Assembly: GCA_003223215.1 (NCBI GenBank)
Contig: QHYH01000083.1
Coordinates: 99,889-163,888, forward strand
Direction of reading: 5' to 3'
Origin: Acidobacteriota bacterium
GTDB lineage: Bacteria; Acidobacteriota; Terriglobia; Acidiferrales; UBA7541
DNA: 64,000 nt
The translations under genes were made by a program, and so were the position numbers. Shown piece by piece: positions 1 through 9,710 of this stretch; the first letter of the stretch is position 1; every line of letters begins with the position of its first letter. The notes beneath the pieces were generated by a model. It was not told the DNA's origin and did no database searches. It saw only the letters and a list, made by a program, of their open reading frames with translations.

Positions 1-536
1 AAACCTCGCATCAGGGCGGAGTTTTTACTACGCGCACGCTTCCGCGCGACGGAGAAGAAGCCCGCGCACTGCATAAAATCAATCGTGATTTAATCGAAGG
101 CCTAGGGTTGCGGCGCGGCGTGACCCACGCGGAATTTCTGAAGGCCCATGCCGACGGACAATTTTATTTCATTGAGATTGCCGCCAGGGTCGGCGGCGCT
201 TACATCGCCGATGTGATCGAAGCGGCCACCGGCATCAATCTCTGGCGCGAGTGGGCGCGGCTCGAGCTCGGCGCAGGCAAGGAGACTTACGAATTCCCTG
301 CGGCGCGGCGCGATTATGCCGCAGTGATTCTTTCCCTGGCGCGACAGGAACATCCGGACACCTCGTCTTATACCGACGAAGAAATCGTCCATCGCGTCAG
401 CAAAGTTCATCACGCCGGCTTTGTTTTGCGATCTCCGAGACATGAGCGAATCGAACAACTGCTCGATTCCTACTCACATCGTTTCATTGAGGATTTTCTT
501 GCGACCCAGCCGGTTCCGGATAAGCCCTCCCATTGA
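1..536 (+). CDS. ATP-grasp domain protein, C-terminal part (runs off the left edge)
   Basis: The reading frame is open from the first bases of the window to a TGA at 536, so only the C-terminal ~178 residues are seen. The stretch FYFIEIAARVGG followed by ADVIEAATGINLW matches the end of the ATP-grasp fold of carboxylate-amine ligases (carbamoyl-phosphate synthase or PurK-like), where the E-x-A-x-R-x-G-G motif binds Mg-ATP. A TTG at 108 is an internal codon, because similarity continues upstream of it. The substrate cannot be told from this fragment. No partner gene follows closely; bactofilin begins 200 bases downstream. Confidence 0.7.
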   Translation, partial: TSHQGGVFTTRTLPRDGEEARALHKINRDLIEGLGLRRGVTHAEFLKAHADGQFYFIEIAARVGGAYIADVIEAATGINLWREWARLELGAGKETYEFPAARRDYAAVILSLARQEHPDTSSYTDEEIVHRVSKVHHAGFVLRSPRHERIEQLLDSYSHRFIEDFLATQPVPDKPSH

Positions 537-736
537 TTGCTACAAATCCCGTCATGCTTTACTTAGAATATAAATTCCTGCACAATGCCGGCGCCCTCCA
601 GGCCTGCCCGAAAGTCTAGTTAACTCTCAGGAACGACGCGTTCAGAGTTTGTTTGCCGAGGGTTCTTTCGAGGAATAAAGTTTCATTACCCCTGGCGGAA
701 ATCTGCATGGGGTTTGCTTTCCCTTAGGGAGGACCG

Positions 737-1294
737 ATGTGGGGCAATAAGAAACCGGATGCGCCGCAAGCCGGGCCACCGGGACAAGGAAATTCAATTT
801 CGAATCAGCCGTCGAAGTCAGCTTCGGCGGCCTGGGAGGATAAACCCGTAATGAGCACAGATGCGATGCGTCCATTAGGTGGGACCGCCGATCGCGGCAC
901 AGCGCGCCTCGGGGCTAGCCTGCATGTGAAAGGAGAGATCTCCGGCAACGAAGATCTGCTAATCGATGGTGCAGTTGAAGGACTGGTCCAACTGGATGAG
1001 CGGAAGCTCACCGTCGGGGCCGCGGCGAAAGTCACTGCCGACATCATCGCCCGCGAGGTGGTGGTGTATGGCACGGTGAAGGGCAACCTTCGCGCCAAGG
1101 ACAAAATTGAAATCAAGAAGGATGGTTCGGTGAACGGCGACCTGACCACCGCACGGATCATGATCGAGGACGGTGCTTACTTCAAGGGTTCGATCGAAAT
1201 CGACAAGACCGAGCAAAAGGAATCCGGCAGCAGCCACGCGTTTAGCAGGAGTTCCGCAGTTCCGGCGGGTGTCACGGCAACCAAGACGATTTAA
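737..1294 (+). CDS. Bactofilin (polymer-forming cytoskeletal protein)
   Basis: A 185-residue protein with the bactofilin layout: a disordered Pro/Gly/Ser-rich head (residues 1-55), a central right-handed beta-helix core (about 60-155) with the repeats GEISGNEDLLIDGAVEG and VVVYGTVKGNLRAKDKIEI, and a short Ser-rich tail. Bactofilins polymerise without nucleotide into membrane-associated filaments that organise cell-wall synthesis, stalks or polar proteins. The start at 737 follows a good ribosome-binding site (GGGAGG). The gene stands alone and is followed by a strong intrinsic terminator. Membership of the family is clear; the cellular role in this organism is not known. Confidence 0.9.
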   Translation: MWGNKKPDAPQAGPPGQGNSISNQPSKSASAAWEDKPVMSTDAMRPLGGTADRGTARLGASLHVKGEISGNEDLLIDGAVEGLVQLDERKLTVGAAAKVTADIIAREVVVYGTVKGNLRAKDKIEIKKDGSVNGDLTTARIMIEDGAYFKGSIEIDKTEQKESGSSHAFSRSSAVPAGVTATKTI

Positions 1295-1322
1295 AATTCT
1301 TATCCGCGTACAATCCCTTCCG

Positions 1323-1360
1323 GAGAGCGCCCCGACCTGGTCGGGGCGCTCTCTCGTTTT
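1323..1360 (+). terminator. Rho-independent terminator after bactofilin
   Basis: A perfect 15-bp inverted repeat (1323-1337 with 1339-1353, arms GAGAGCGCCCCGACC and its complement, one-base centre) is followed by CTCGTTTT. It lies 28 bases after the bactofilin stop codon. Confidence 0.85.
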
Positions 1361-1588
1361 CCGAGCAAAGATGCTCGCCTGCTTTTAGGCACCACTCGCC
1401 CGGTCTCCTGTCGGTCTCCTGCTGCCCCTGGCGTACCGCTGGGCATCGGCAAATCGATCGGGTAGTCGCCGGTGCTCTAACTTTTTCTCCTTTTGTTCAT
1501 CCAATTGGGTGAGAAGAAAGGGAAAGAATGATCCGCCGTGCGGCAGCGCCGCCCATTCGCGTGCGCTTCCCCCGGTGCGAGGCTTGCC

Positions 1589-2560
1589 ATGGAAACGAGA
1601 AAACTTGGGAATTCCGATTTGAACATTACGCCGGTGGGTTTTGGTGCCTGGGCCATCGGCGGGGCAGGCTGGGAATTTGCCTGGGGTCCGCAGGAGGACC
1701 AGGATTCGATCGCGGCGATCCATCGCGCGCTGGAGTTGGGTGTCAACTGGATCGACACGGCCGCAGTCTATGGCACGGGCCATTCCGAGGAAGTCGTCGC
1801 GCGGGCGTTAAAACAGTGGCGCGGTGCTCGTCCATACGTTTTCACCAAGGGCACGCTGACGTGGGACAAGAATCGCAAAGTGAAGCCCAATCACTCGGCA
1901 GCCTCCATCCGCCGCGAATGCGAGGATAGTCTCGGCCGCTTGCAGGTGGAAACCATCGACCTCTACCAGATGCACTGGCCTCCGTCCGACAATGGCGCTT
2001 CGCTAGAAGAAGCTTGGCACGCGATGGCGGAACTCCAGAAAGCGCGAATGGTCCGCTGGATTGGCGTGTCGAACTTTGACGTGGCGCAAATGGAGCGCGC
2101 CGGGAAAATTGCGCCGGTCACCTCGCTGCAGCCGCCGTATTCGCTGATTCGCCGCAAGATTGAAGAGGAAATTCTTCCGCACTGCCAAAAGCGAGGTATC
2201 GGCGTGATTGCTTACGCCCCCATGGCTTCCGGACTGCTCACCGGCGCGATGACCCGCGAACGCGCAGCCAAGTTGCCTCCCGATGACTTCCGAAGCCGCA
2301 ATAAGGAATTCCAGGAGCCGCGTCTTTCCAAGAACCTCGAACTGGTCGAGCGGCTCCGCCAGGTGGGCGCGCGCCATGGCCGCGGGCCAGGCGAAGTGGC
2401 CATCGCCTGGGTGTTGCGGCATCCGGCAATCACGGGCGCGATCGTTGGCGCACGAAACGCCAAACAGGTAGAAGGCGTGATGCGCGCCGGCGAATGGAAG
2501 CTCAACGCGGGCGAAATTGCCGAAATCGAAGGCGCTGCTGTCATCGCCGCTTCTCGATAG
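1589..2560 (+). CDS. Aldo/keto reductase
   Basis: A 323-residue NADPH-dependent TIM-barrel oxidoreductase. The catalytic Asp and Tyr are in WIDTAAVYGTGHSEE, the Lys in VFTKGTL and the His in LYQMHWP, which completes the AKR tetrad. The C-terminal ITGAIVGARNAKQ is the cofactor phosphate-binding segment. The ATG at 1589 (METRKLGNSDL) is chosen because the canonical family N-terminus begins there; an upstream in-frame start at 1538 would add 17 unconserved residues. The best match is to Tas/YghZ-type reductases, whose physiological substrates are often unknown. A short-chain dehydrogenase follows 33 bases later, so the two may be co-transcribed. Confidence 0.88.
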   Translation: METRKLGNSDLNITPVGFGAWAIGGAGWEFAWGPQEDQDSIAAIHRALELGVNWIDTAAVYGTGHSEEVVARALKQWRGARPYVFTKGTLTWDKNRKVKPNHSAASIRRECEDSLGRLQVETIDLYQMHWPPSDNGASLEEAWHAMAELQKARMVRWIGVSNFDVAQMERAGKIAPVTSLQPPYSLIRRKIEEEILPHCQKRGIGVIAYAPMASGLLTGAMTRERAAKLPPDDFRSRNKEFQEPRLSKNLELVERLRQVGARHGRGPGEVAIAWVLRHPAITGAIVGARNAKQVEGVMRAGEWKLNAGEIAEIEGAAVIAASR

Positions 2561-2593
2561 GTTTCCCTGTTCGCGAAAACGGAGTGAAAAACA

Positions 2594-3388
2594 ATGGACC
2601 TCGGACTCAAAGGCAAGACCGCGGTCGTGTCTGGCTCAACGGCCGGGATCGGCTTCGCCATTGCCGCTACGCTCGCTGCCGAAGGCGCGAAAGTAGTGGT
2701 TAACGGGCGCACGGAAGCTCGCGTCAGCGCGGCCCTCGCGCAAATCCGGCAACGCGTCAAGAATGCCGACCTTCGTGGTGTCCACGCTGATCTGGGGACT
2801 TCCGCCGGCGTCGAAATGCTTGTGAAACAGGTTCCTGAGGCCGACATTCTGGTGAACAATCTCGGCATCTTCGAGGTCAAAGCGTTCGCGGAAATTTCCG
2901 ACGCCGATTGGCTGCGGTTGTTCGAGGTGAACGTGCTAAGCGGCGTTCGACTTGCGCGCCATTACCTGCCTTGCATGCTGAAGAGGAATTGGGGTCGCAT
3001 CATTTTCATTTCCAGCGAGTCGGCACAGCACATCCCGGTGGAAATGATTCATTACGGAATGACTAAGACCGCGCAGGTGTCCATTGCGCGCGGACTTGCC
3101 GAATCTGTCGCGGGCAGCGGCGTCACGGTGAATGCAATCCTGGCGGGACCAACGGCATCGGAGGGAGCCGGACAGTTTGTCGAGCGCATGGCCAAGGAAC
3201 AAGGCGTGACGCGCGCCGAAATCGAGAAGCAGTTCTTTGCCAGGGTGCGGCCGACTTCGCTGCTGAAGCGCTTCGAGACACCGGAAGAAGTTGCCGCGGT
3301 CGTCGCGTTCGTCGCCGGCACGCCTGCCGTGACCATCAACGGCGCTGCCGTGCGCGCCGAGGGCGGCGTGGTGCGCAGTATTTTCTAG
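2594..3388 (+). CDS. SDR family NAD(P)-dependent oxidoreductase
   Basis: A 264-residue classical short-chain dehydrogenase. The Rossmann dinucleotide motif is SGSTAGIGFAIA near residue 15, the structural NNLG motif is present as VNNLGIF, the catalytic Ser lies in FISSESA (about 140) and the YxxxK pair in YGMTK (about 154-158). NGRTEAR after the second strand suggests preference for NADP. It resembles acyl-ACP or glucose/gluconate-type reductases, but the substrate cannot be assigned. It sits 33 bases after the aldo/keto reductase on the same strand. Confidence 0.88.
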   Translation: MDLGLKGKTAVVSGSTAGIGFAIAATLAAEGAKVVVNGRTEARVSAALAQIRQRVKNADLRGVHADLGTSAGVEMLVKQVPEADILVNNLGIFEVKAFAEISDADWLRLFEVNVLSGVRLARHYLPCMLKRNWGRIIFISSESAQHIPVEMIHYGMTKTAQVSIARGLAESVAGSGVTVNAILAGPTASEGAGQFVERMAKEQGVTRAEIEKQFFARVRPTSLLKRFETPEEVAAVVAFVAGTPAVTINGAAVRAEGGVVRSIF

Positions 3389-3400
3389 AAAGGCATGGCG

Positions 3401-3835
3401 CTAGGCGCGCAAATAATCCGCTCGCCAATTCTTGATAAGCTGTTTGATGGCTTTGCGCTTGGTCAGCTTGTCGTCCAGCACTTTTCGCATCAGTTGCTCT
3501 AACTCCTCATCACCGGCGAACCGCATAGAAATAAATTGGTCCACCGTAAGTTCATCGGCGCGCCAACCGAGTTCTTCGGGCAGGATCCGCTCGTAGCGCA
3601 AGCGCTCTTCCAATCGAATGACGCGGTCCTGTACCCTCAACGCAAAAAGCCTTGCGTACAGCACGCCCAAAAATAATGCAGCGGCAGTCAGGACCCATTC
3701 CAAACCGTCGATGGAAAACCCTGCCGCTATCCACCGATAAATCGACCATCCAAAATGGATGATCAGCATGGGCAAGGCAAAGAAATGGTACAAAGGAACA
3801 AACCTTACGTGGTTCTTGAGACTCTGCTCGCTCAT
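3401..3835 (-). CDS. DUF6526 family membrane protein
   Basis: A 144-residue protein with two predicted N-terminal transmembrane helices (FFALPMLIIHFGWSIYRW and WVLTAAALFLGVLYARLFAL), then a charged cytoplasmic segment with RLEERLRYERILP and a C-terminal DDKLTKRKAIKQLIKNW. This layout matches DUF6526, a family with no known function. The ATG at 3835 (MSEQSLKNH) is preferred over an upstream in-frame start at 3865. It is convergent with the upstream SDR gene and co-directional with the amidohydrolase. Confidence 0.7.
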   Translation of the reverse strand: MSEQSLKNHVRFVPLYHFFALPMLIIHFGWSIYRWIAAGFSIDGLEWVLTAAALFLGVLYARLFALRVQDRVIRLEERLRYERILPEELGWRADELTVDQFISMRFAGDEELEQLMRKVLDDKLTKRKAIKQLIKNWRADYLRA

Positions 3836-3905
3836 GGCTTTTCTCTCCCTCTGCGAAGTGGGCACGCGAAAAACGTTGGACTCCGGCAGTCTCCTGCCGA
3901 ACCCT

Positions 3906-5243
3906 CTACTTTGTCAGTTCGTTCTTGAAGACCGACCCGTTGTGCATCACAAACTTTACGTGCTCCAGTTCGCTCACGTCCTTCAAAGGATCCCCCGAGA
4001 CGGCAATGACTTCGGCGTATGCCCCGGGAGCAATCGTCCCGATCTCCCCTTTCCTATCCAGCATCTCCGCCGGCCGCGAGGTCGCCGCCTGAATCGCGTC
4101 CATAGGCGCCATGCCCATCTCCACCATCCGCTGGAACTCTTGCGCAATCGGCTCGGTCCACGGAATGCCGCCCATGTCCGTCCCAAAGACAATCTTCAAG
4201 CGCGCTTTCAGCGCCCTTTTGAAGGTATCTTCATGGACGGCCGCCCGCGCGCGGTCACGCTTTCCTTCCGGCGTGTCCGCCGGCGCCCAATCTCCGTAAT
4301 AAGGAGAAAGCGTCGGGCAATACCACGTCCCTTGCCTCTTCATCTGCTCGATTTGCGCGTCGGTCATCTCCAAGCCATGTTCGATCGAATCGCACCCGCC
4401 GTCGAGCGCGCGTTGCAACCCGATTCCGTTGTACGCGTGACACGCCACTTTCTTTGTCCAGCCGTGAGCTTCATCGACAATAGCTTTCAATTCCTCGACC
4501 GTCAGTGTCGGCTGCGACACCAAGCGCCCTTCGTTGTCCACCCAAGACCGGTGCGTCATGTACACCTTGATCCAGTCCGCACCATGATCCAATTGTTGCC
4601 GCGCCGCCTTGCGCGCCTCCACCGGCCCGTCGACGAGTTGCGCGCCCTTGGGCATGTCCAGCTCTGGCGCATAGCCTTCCAGGTTGTACCCGCCGGTCGT
4701 GGAAATCGCGCGCGTCGCGCAAAACAGCCGCGGTCCGGGAATCGTCCCCTCTTCGATGGCCTGCTTGATTTCGACGTCTCCGTAGCCCGCGCCCTCGGTC
4801 TCGAGGTCGCGCAACGCCGTAAACCCCTGCTCTAGCGCCCTCCGCGCGGCAAACGTGGCGCGCGCCGCGCGCAGCGCAATCCCGGCCTTCAGGATATTCG
4901 CGTCGTAACCGCCTTTTTGGGGATCTTCGCCCCACAAGAAAATGTGCGTGTGCGAATCGGTGAGCCCCGGCAAAACTGTGCTACTCGAGAGATCAATCAC
5001 GTTCGCACCCGAGGGAATTGCTTCTCCCGACCCGGTTACCTTTACAATTCGTTCGCCACGCACAAAAATCAGTTGATTCTTTCGCGGCGTCTCGCTTACT
5101 CCGTCAATCAGCGTCCCAGCGCGAATTACGGTTACGGCCCCACTCTGCGTCGCACTCTGCGCCCGTGCCGCATCTCCACTCGTAAGTGCCGCGAGCTCCG
5201 CACACAAAACCACACGCGCAGCGAACCAGCCAAGTTTTTGCAT
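3906..5243 (-). CDS. Secreted metal-dependent amidohydrolase
   Basis: A 445-residue amidohydrolase-superfamily protein with an N-terminal export signal ending near AARAQS. Metal ligands are visible: the HxH of DSHTHIF, a Lys in WIKVYM (carboxylated in many relatives), histidines in ACHAYNG and SIEHGLEM, and the metal-binding Asp in FGTDMGG. This is the Xaa-Pro dipeptidase / imidazolonepropionase-like branch, which in soil bacteria hydrolyses dipeptides or cyclic amides in the periplasm. The exact substrate is unknown. The start at 5243 gives the signal peptide directly. Confidence 0.85.
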   Translation of the reverse strand: MQKLGWFAARVVLCAELAALTSGDAARAQSATQSGAVTVIRAGTLIDGVSETPRKNQLIFVRGERIVKVTGSGEAIPSGANVIDLSSSTVLPGLTDSHTHIFLWGEDPQKGGYDANILKAGIALRAARATFAARRALEQGFTALRDLETEGAGYGDVEIKQAIEEGTIPGPRLFCATRAISTTGGYNLEGYAPELDMPKGAQLVDGPVEARKAARQQLDHGADWIKVYMTHRSWVDNEGRLVSQPTLTVEELKAIVDEAHGWTKKVACHAYNGIGLQRALDGGCDSIEHGLEMTDAQIEQMKRQGTWYCPTLSPYYGDWAPADTPEGKRDRARAAVHEDTFKRALKARLKIVFGTDMGGIPWTEPIAQEFQRMVEMGMAPMDAIQAATSRPAEMLDRKGEIGTIAPGAYAEVIAVSGDPLKDVSELEHVKFVMHNGSVFKNELTK

Positions 5244-5311
5244 TGCACCCCCCTCTAACGCGCGTAGCTTGCCCCAATCTCCCCCCTCGATGCAACACCG
5301 TCATCCACTAA

Positions 5312-5613
5312 CTAGCCGGAAGGACCACATCGTGCAGGTCCGCTTGCCGTTGTGCGAAATCGAAGCCCTTTTGCAAATGCGGGCTTCTGCGCCTCGCGAG
5401 GCAGGATGGCGTACGCTTCATCCACGCACTTGTCCCACCGGAGCTGCCTTGCGGCGTGGCTCCCCAGGTCAGCACCGTTACGCCGTTCATAGGCCACCGC
5501 ATAGACCGCCTGGCCTTCCTTGCGCAACGGGCCGGGCGTGCACGGTTGATGATTGTCGAAGTCCTGAATGCAGTGAGCGGCGATCCAGGTCTCAAGCAGT
5601 CTTTGAAAATACC
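5312..5613 (-). other. Uncertain open frame downstream of purK
   Basis: After the purK stop codon the minus strand stays open in one frame for about 100 codons to a stop at 5312. The amino-acid composition looks protein-like (AVYAVAYERRN, LRWDKCVDEAYAILP), unlike the Arg/Ser-rich alternatives. There is no ATG; translation would need a GTG/TTG or coupling to purK. It may be a small unknown gene or the remains of one. I do not recognise a family. Confidence 0.3.
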
Positions 5614-6756
5614 TCAGGCGCGCTGGGAGGCGGATTGGGAAAGGGCGGAGTCGAGACAGAAATCGGGACGGTGAAAAAACGTCGGCAGTTCGGAAAGGCG
5701 GAGGGCAAGTCGTTCGGGGGAAGCCGCACGCACAGTGACGTGACCGAGCTTGCGGCCCGGGCGGGGAACCTTTCCGTACAAGTGCAAATGCGCATCGGGA
5801 ACGCCGAGAACTTCCGAAGGTTCGGGAAGGTCGCCAATCAGGTTGATCATGGCGCACTGACCGGCCGGCCGCGTGGAGCCGAGCGGCAGGCCGAGAACGG
5901 CGCGGAGATGGTTCTCGAACTGGCTGGTGACCGCCCCTTCGATCGTCCAATGGCCGGAATTGTGTACGCGCGGCGCCATTTCGTTGGCGAGGAGGCGGCC
6001 CTGGTTCTCAAAAAACTCGATGGCCAGCACGCCGACGTATTCGAGCGACTCGATAACGCGACGGGCAATGTCTTCGGCGGCACGCTGCATCGGCGGATCG
6101 AGCGAGGGAGCGGGGGCGAGGGAGAGGCGAAGAACGCCGCCGCGATGGTGGTTTTCGACCATGGGGTAAAAGGCCGTCTCGCCATGGCGCGAGCGCACTG
6201 CAAGGAGGGAGAGTTCCCGGGTGAAAGGCACGAAGCGCTCCAGGATGAGATGGAGCTTGGGAAGCTCGGCTTTAGCTTTCACAACGTCGTCTGTGGTGCG
6301 CAGGATCCATTGCCCCTTGCCGTCATAGCCCATCCGGCGAGTCTTGAGCACGGCGGGAAGGCCAAGTTGCCTGATGGCGGCGTCAAATTCGCCGGTTTTC
6401 GAAACGGGGAGAAAATCGGTGGTTGTGATGCCGAGATTGCGAAAGAGGGTTTTCTCTCCGAGCCGATCCTGCGCCGCTTCGAGAGCAGCGGGAGGAGGAT
6501 AGACAGGAACGCGCTGGGCAAGGAATTGCGCTGCTTCGACGGGGACGTTCTCGAATTCGTAGGTGACAAGTTCCAGCCCATTCGCAAATTTCTCAAGCGC
6601 CGCGTGATCGCCGTAGTCGGCGGTGACGCGCTGGGCGATGCGGCCCACCGGAGCTTCCGGAGAAGGGTCAAGAAAGCGGAAATGCAGGCCGAGCGGATAG
6701 CCGGCCAGCGCGAGCATGTACCCGAGCTGTCCGCCGCCGAGAATGCCCAGGGTCAC
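5614..6756 (-). CDS. purK: N5-carboxyaminoimidazole ribonucleotide synthase
   Basis: A 380-residue ATP-grasp enzyme that uses ATP and bicarbonate to carboxylate AIR to N5-CAIR in purine synthesis. The start [17 protein letters not shown] is the hallmark PurK N-terminus; [12 protein letters not shown] is the nucleotide-binding loop and [15 protein letters not shown] carries the metal and phosphate ligands of the ATP-grasp site. The start codon overlaps the purE stop by 4 bases (ATGA), so the two are translationally coupled. The length is normal for the family. Confidence 0.95.
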   Translation of the reverse strand: MTLGILGGGQLGYMLALAGYPLGLHFRFLDPSPEAPVGRIAQRVTADYGDHAALEKFANGLELVTYEFENVPVEAAQFLAQRVPVYPPPAALEAAQDRLGEKTLFRNLGITTTDFLPVSKTGEFDAAIRQLGLPAVLKTRRMGYDGKGQWILRTTDDVVKAKAELPKLHLILERFVPFTRELSLLAVRSRHGETAFYPMVENHHRGGVLRLSLAPAPSLDPPMQRAAEDIARRVIESLEYVGVLAIEFFENQGRLLANEMAPRVHNSGHWTIEGAVTSQFENHLRAVLGLPLGSTRPAGQCAMINLIGDLPEPSEVLGVPDAHLHLYGKVPRPGRKLGHVTVRAASPERLALRLSELPTFFHRPDFCLDSALSQSASQRA

Positions 6757-7313
6757 TGCCGCTTCCCTTTCTGCGAGTTTTTCATGGGAACCGCGACTGC
6801 GGAAACCGAGGGGTCCGGCTGCGCCAGGACGCGGTCGGCCTGCTCGACGCGAAACTTTCGCAACGCCTCGCGAATTTCGGGGTGCTTCGCGCCGAGGATT
6901 GCGGCGGCAAGCAAGGCGGCGTTGATTGCGCCGGCTTTGCCGATCGCCAGCGTGCCAACCGGGATGCCGCCGGGCATTTGCGCGATGGAGAGCAGCGAAT
7001 CCAGGCCCTTGAGGATTTTCGATTCGACCGGAACACCGAGCACAGGAAGGACGGTCTTGGAGGCGGTCATGCCGGGGAGATGAGCCGCGCCGCCAGCGCC
7101 CGCGATAATGACCTCGAGGCCGCGTTGTTCGGCGGCGGAGGCGTATTCAAAAAGCAGGTCCGGGGTGCGGTGCGCGGAAACGATGCGTGTTTCATGTGGG
7201 ACTTTCAGGCCCGCAAGGATGTTCGAGGCGTGCTCCATGGTTTCCCAGTCGGAAGTGGAGCCCATGATGATGCCGACAAGAGGATTGGCGTCGTTGTGGT
7301 CCGGTCGATTCAC
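6753..7313 (-). CDS. purE: N5-carboxyaminoimidazole ribonucleotide mutase
   Basis: A 186-residue class I PurE that moves the carboxyl group of N5-CAIR to C4, giving CAIR. Active-site motifs are GSTSDWETM near the N-terminus, the His in VSAHRTPD, and [12 protein letters not shown]. The C-terminal ~25 residues are a divergent extension. It overlaps purK by 4 bases and lies 66 bases after folC on the same strand, so accD-folC-purE-purK probably form one transcript. Confidence 0.95.
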   Translation of the reverse strand: MNRPDHNDANPLVGIIMGSTSDWETMEHASNILAGLKVPHETRIVSAHRTPDLLFEYASAAEQRGLEVIIAGAGGAAHLPGMTASKTVLPVLGVPVESKILKGLDSLLSIAQMPGGIPVGTLAIGKAGAINAALLAAAILGAKHPEIREALRKFRVEQADRVLAQPDPSVSAVAVPMKNSQKGKRQ

Positions 7314-7379
7314 GCGCCTCTATGCCTTTCTCGAGCAAATAGTTCGGTTTTTCATGAAGGCGATATTTTACGGCTTTTT

Positions 7380-8723
7380 TCAGTGCGCGGCGACTTGCTC
7401 TCGCTGCTTCCAGTGGTGCCGAAGCTGACCGACCAAATACAACGAGCCAGTAATGAAAATAGCGTCGCCGGGAGCAGCTTCCGCGAGCGCCTGGTCGAGC
7501 GCTTGTTCCGCCGAAGAAATGACCGTGAAGCTCGAGGCGTGATGGGAGGCGATCTCGGCGAGACGCGGGGCAGAGATCGCGCGGGAAGTGCGCGGCTCGG
7601 TGAAGATGACTTCGGCGGCGTGAGGAAAGAGCTGGCCGGCGACCTCGTCGACCGCCTTATCGCGGAGCGCTCCATAGATGAGCCAGATTTTGCGCCCGGC
7701 AAAATTTTGTGCGACGAATTGCGCGACTTCGCGGGCGGCGCCGGGATTGTGCGCGCCATCGAGGTAAATATCCGGGTTGGATTGCAGTTTTTCAAGACGC
7801 CCCGGCCAGACCGTAGTGGCGATGCCCTCGCTGATAGCGCCCGCCGAAATGCGGAAGCCGCGTCTGCTAAGTTCGCGCGCGGCTGCAAGAGCGTTCAAAG
7901 CGTTTTGCAACTGGAAGCGGCCGGGCAGACCAGGCGCAATTTCAAACGCATCACCGGAAGAGATTTCCTTGACCAGCGCGCGGAAGAAACCGTTTGGCAA
8001 GGGTTGCTCCTTGGTTTCGAATGCTTGCGAGGTTTCGATTACCGGGCAGCCAACCTGAGCGGCACGAGCAAGGATCACTTCGCGCGCCTGCGGACGTTGG
8101 GCTGCAACAATGACCGGCGCTTCGGGCTTCAGGATTCCTGCTTTCTCGCTGGCAATCTCTCTTAGTGAGTGCCCGAGGAAATTTTCATGGTCGAAGTCGA
8201 TGCGCGTGATGACCGTGAGGACAGGCGACAGAATGTTGGTGGCGTCGAGGCGGCCGCCCAAGCCAACTTCGACAACCCCGAATTCAACGCGTTCGCGCGC
8301 GAAGCATTCGAACGCCATGGCGGTAACGCATTCGAAATACGTGGGGTGAGCGCGAAGCCTGTGCCGACCGAGAAGCTCCTCGACGAGCTCCAGCAGGCGA
8401 GTAAAAATTCGAGCAAAGGATTCATCTTCGATTTCCCTGCCATCGAAGCGCATGCGCTCGTTGATTCTCTCGAGATGCGGGGAGGTATACAGCCCGGTGC
8501 GAAAGCCCGCATGCCGAAGAATCGATTCCAGAAAAGCCGATGTCGAGCCTTTGCCATTGGTTCCCGCGATGTGAGCGCTCGGATAAGCCCGGTCCGGGCG
8601 ACCAAGGCGCTCGGCAAGAACGGTAATGTTCTCCAGGTCGAACTTGGCCGCCGCGGCCTGCGTAGGCGCAGCCAATTCCCTTCCCAAGGTCAAAAGATAG
8701 CGAACCGCCGCGTCGTAATTCAT
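7380..8723 (-). CDS. folC: Bifunctional folylpolyglutamate / dihydrofolate synthase
   Basis: A 447-residue Mur-ligase-like ATPase that adds glutamate to dihydropteroate and folates. The P-loop is AGTNGKGSTSAF (about residue 50), the central motif is the GLGGRLDATN region, and the C-terminal domain has YLDGAHNPGAAREVA, where the His and Asn contact ATP. It follows accD with a single intervening base, a common accD-folC pairing. Confidence 0.94.
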   Translation of the reverse strand: MNYDAAVRYLLTLGRELAAPTQAAAAKFDLENITVLAERLGRPDRAYPSAHIAGTNGKGSTSAFLESILRHAGFRTGLYTSPHLERINERMRFDGREIEDESFARIFTRLLELVEELLGRHRLRAHPTYFECVTAMAFECFARERVEFGVVEVGLGGRLDATNILSPVLTVITRIDFDHENFLGHSLREIASEKAGILKPEAPVIVAAQRPQAREVILARAAQVGCPVIETSQAFETKEQPLPNGFFRALVKEISSGDAFEIAPGLPGRFQLQNALNALAAARELSRRGFRISAGAISEGIATTVWPGRLEKLQSNPDIYLDGAHNPGAAREVAQFVAQNFAGRKIWLIYGALRDKAVDEVAGQLFPHAAEVIFTEPRTSRAISAPRLAEIASHHASSFTVISSAEQALDQALAEAAPGDAIFITGSLYLVGQLRHHWKQREQVAAH

Positions 8724-8724
8724 C

Positions 8725-9573
8725 TCATCCCGTAAGCAGGTCGAGCGCCTTGGCGAGGTAGGCTTTCAGTTCTTTGCGGTGAACGACGGCGTCGAGGAAG
8801 CCGTGTTCAAGCATAAACTCCGAGCGCTGAAAACCGTCCGGGAGTTTTTGGCGGATGGTTTGCTCGATGACGCGCGGGCCGGCGAAACCAATCAGCGCGC
8901 CGGGCTCCGCGATGTTGAGGTCGCCGAGCATGGCGAAGCTGGCGGTAACACCGCCGGTGGTGGGATCGGTCAAAACCGAAATGTACGGCAGCTTTTCGTC
9001 GTCGAGCCGCGCGAGCGCTGCGGAAACTTTCGCGAGTTGCATCAGGCTCACGGCGCCTTCCATCATGCGCGCGCCGCCCGAGCAGGAAACGGCGAGGAAC
9101 GGCTGACGCGTTTCAATGGACAGTTCGATGGCACGCGTGACCTTCTCACCGACTACGGCACCCATGGTGCCGCCGATAAAGCCGAATTCCATCGCGCACA
9201 TCACCACAGGTCGCCCGTTGAGCTGGCCCTCCGCGGTGATGATGGCGTCGTTCATGCCGAGTTTCCTCCGGGCCTCCTTGAGCCGCTGCGCGTAAGGCTT
9301 GGTGTCCACGAACTTCAACGGGTCGGTGGAAGTCATACCCGCATCGTGTTCTGTCCAGCGGCCGTCGAGCAGCATTTCCAGGCGCGAGCGCGCGCCCATC
9401 TTAAAATGAAACTGGCACTTCGGGCAGACGTGGAGGGTGGCTTCGAGGTCCTTGCGAAAGACGATCGCGCGGCAGGACTCGCACTTGACCCACAGCCCTT
9501 CGGTACGCACACGGCGCTCTTCGGGCGGTGTGGGCTGCTCGATTAGTTTTTTCTCGCGTTTGAACCAAGCCAT
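8725..9573 (-). CDS. accD: Acetyl-CoA carboxylase carboxyltransferase subunit beta
   Basis: A 282-residue subunit that, with AccA, transfers CO2 from carboxybiotin to acetyl-CoA in the first step of fatty-acid synthesis. The N-terminal four-Cys zinc ribbon is present (CESC ... CPKC, about residues 33-56), followed by the crotonase-fold core with FIGGTMGAVVGEK, SCSGGARMMEG and DPTTGGVTASFAMLGD. The length and motifs are typical. It is the first gene of the accD-folC-purE-purK group. Confidence 0.95.
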   Translation of the reverse strand: MAWFKREKKLIEQPTPPEERRVRTEGLWVKCESCRAIVFRKDLEATLHVCPKCQFHFKMGARSRLEMLLDGRWTEHDAGMTSTDPLKFVDTKPYAQRLKEARRKLGMNDAIITAEGQLNGRPVVMCAMEFGFIGGTMGAVVGEKVTRAIELSIETRQPFLAVSCSGGARMMEGAVSLMQLAKVSAALARLDDEKLPYISVLTDPTTGGVTASFAMLGDLNIAEPGALIGFAGPRVIEQTIRQKLPDGFQRSEFMLEHGFLDAVVHRKELKAYLAKALDLLTG

Positions 9574-9710
9574 AGAGGCAGTTTCCGTCGTCGGTAATAA
9601 GGTCTAAGTCAAGAATTCTAGAAAACTGAGATGTAGCCAGACGCGGCCCTTCCCGTCTCGCAAAGGCCTGCAAGAATGCTTGCTAACTTCCAACCTGCAA
9701 CCTTGGACTC

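Noticed and set aside
5269..7083. Long plus-strand open frame of about 600 codons
   Set aside because: It is antisense to purK and purE, which have full-length family matches. Its translation is Arg/Gly/Ala-rich with no domain.
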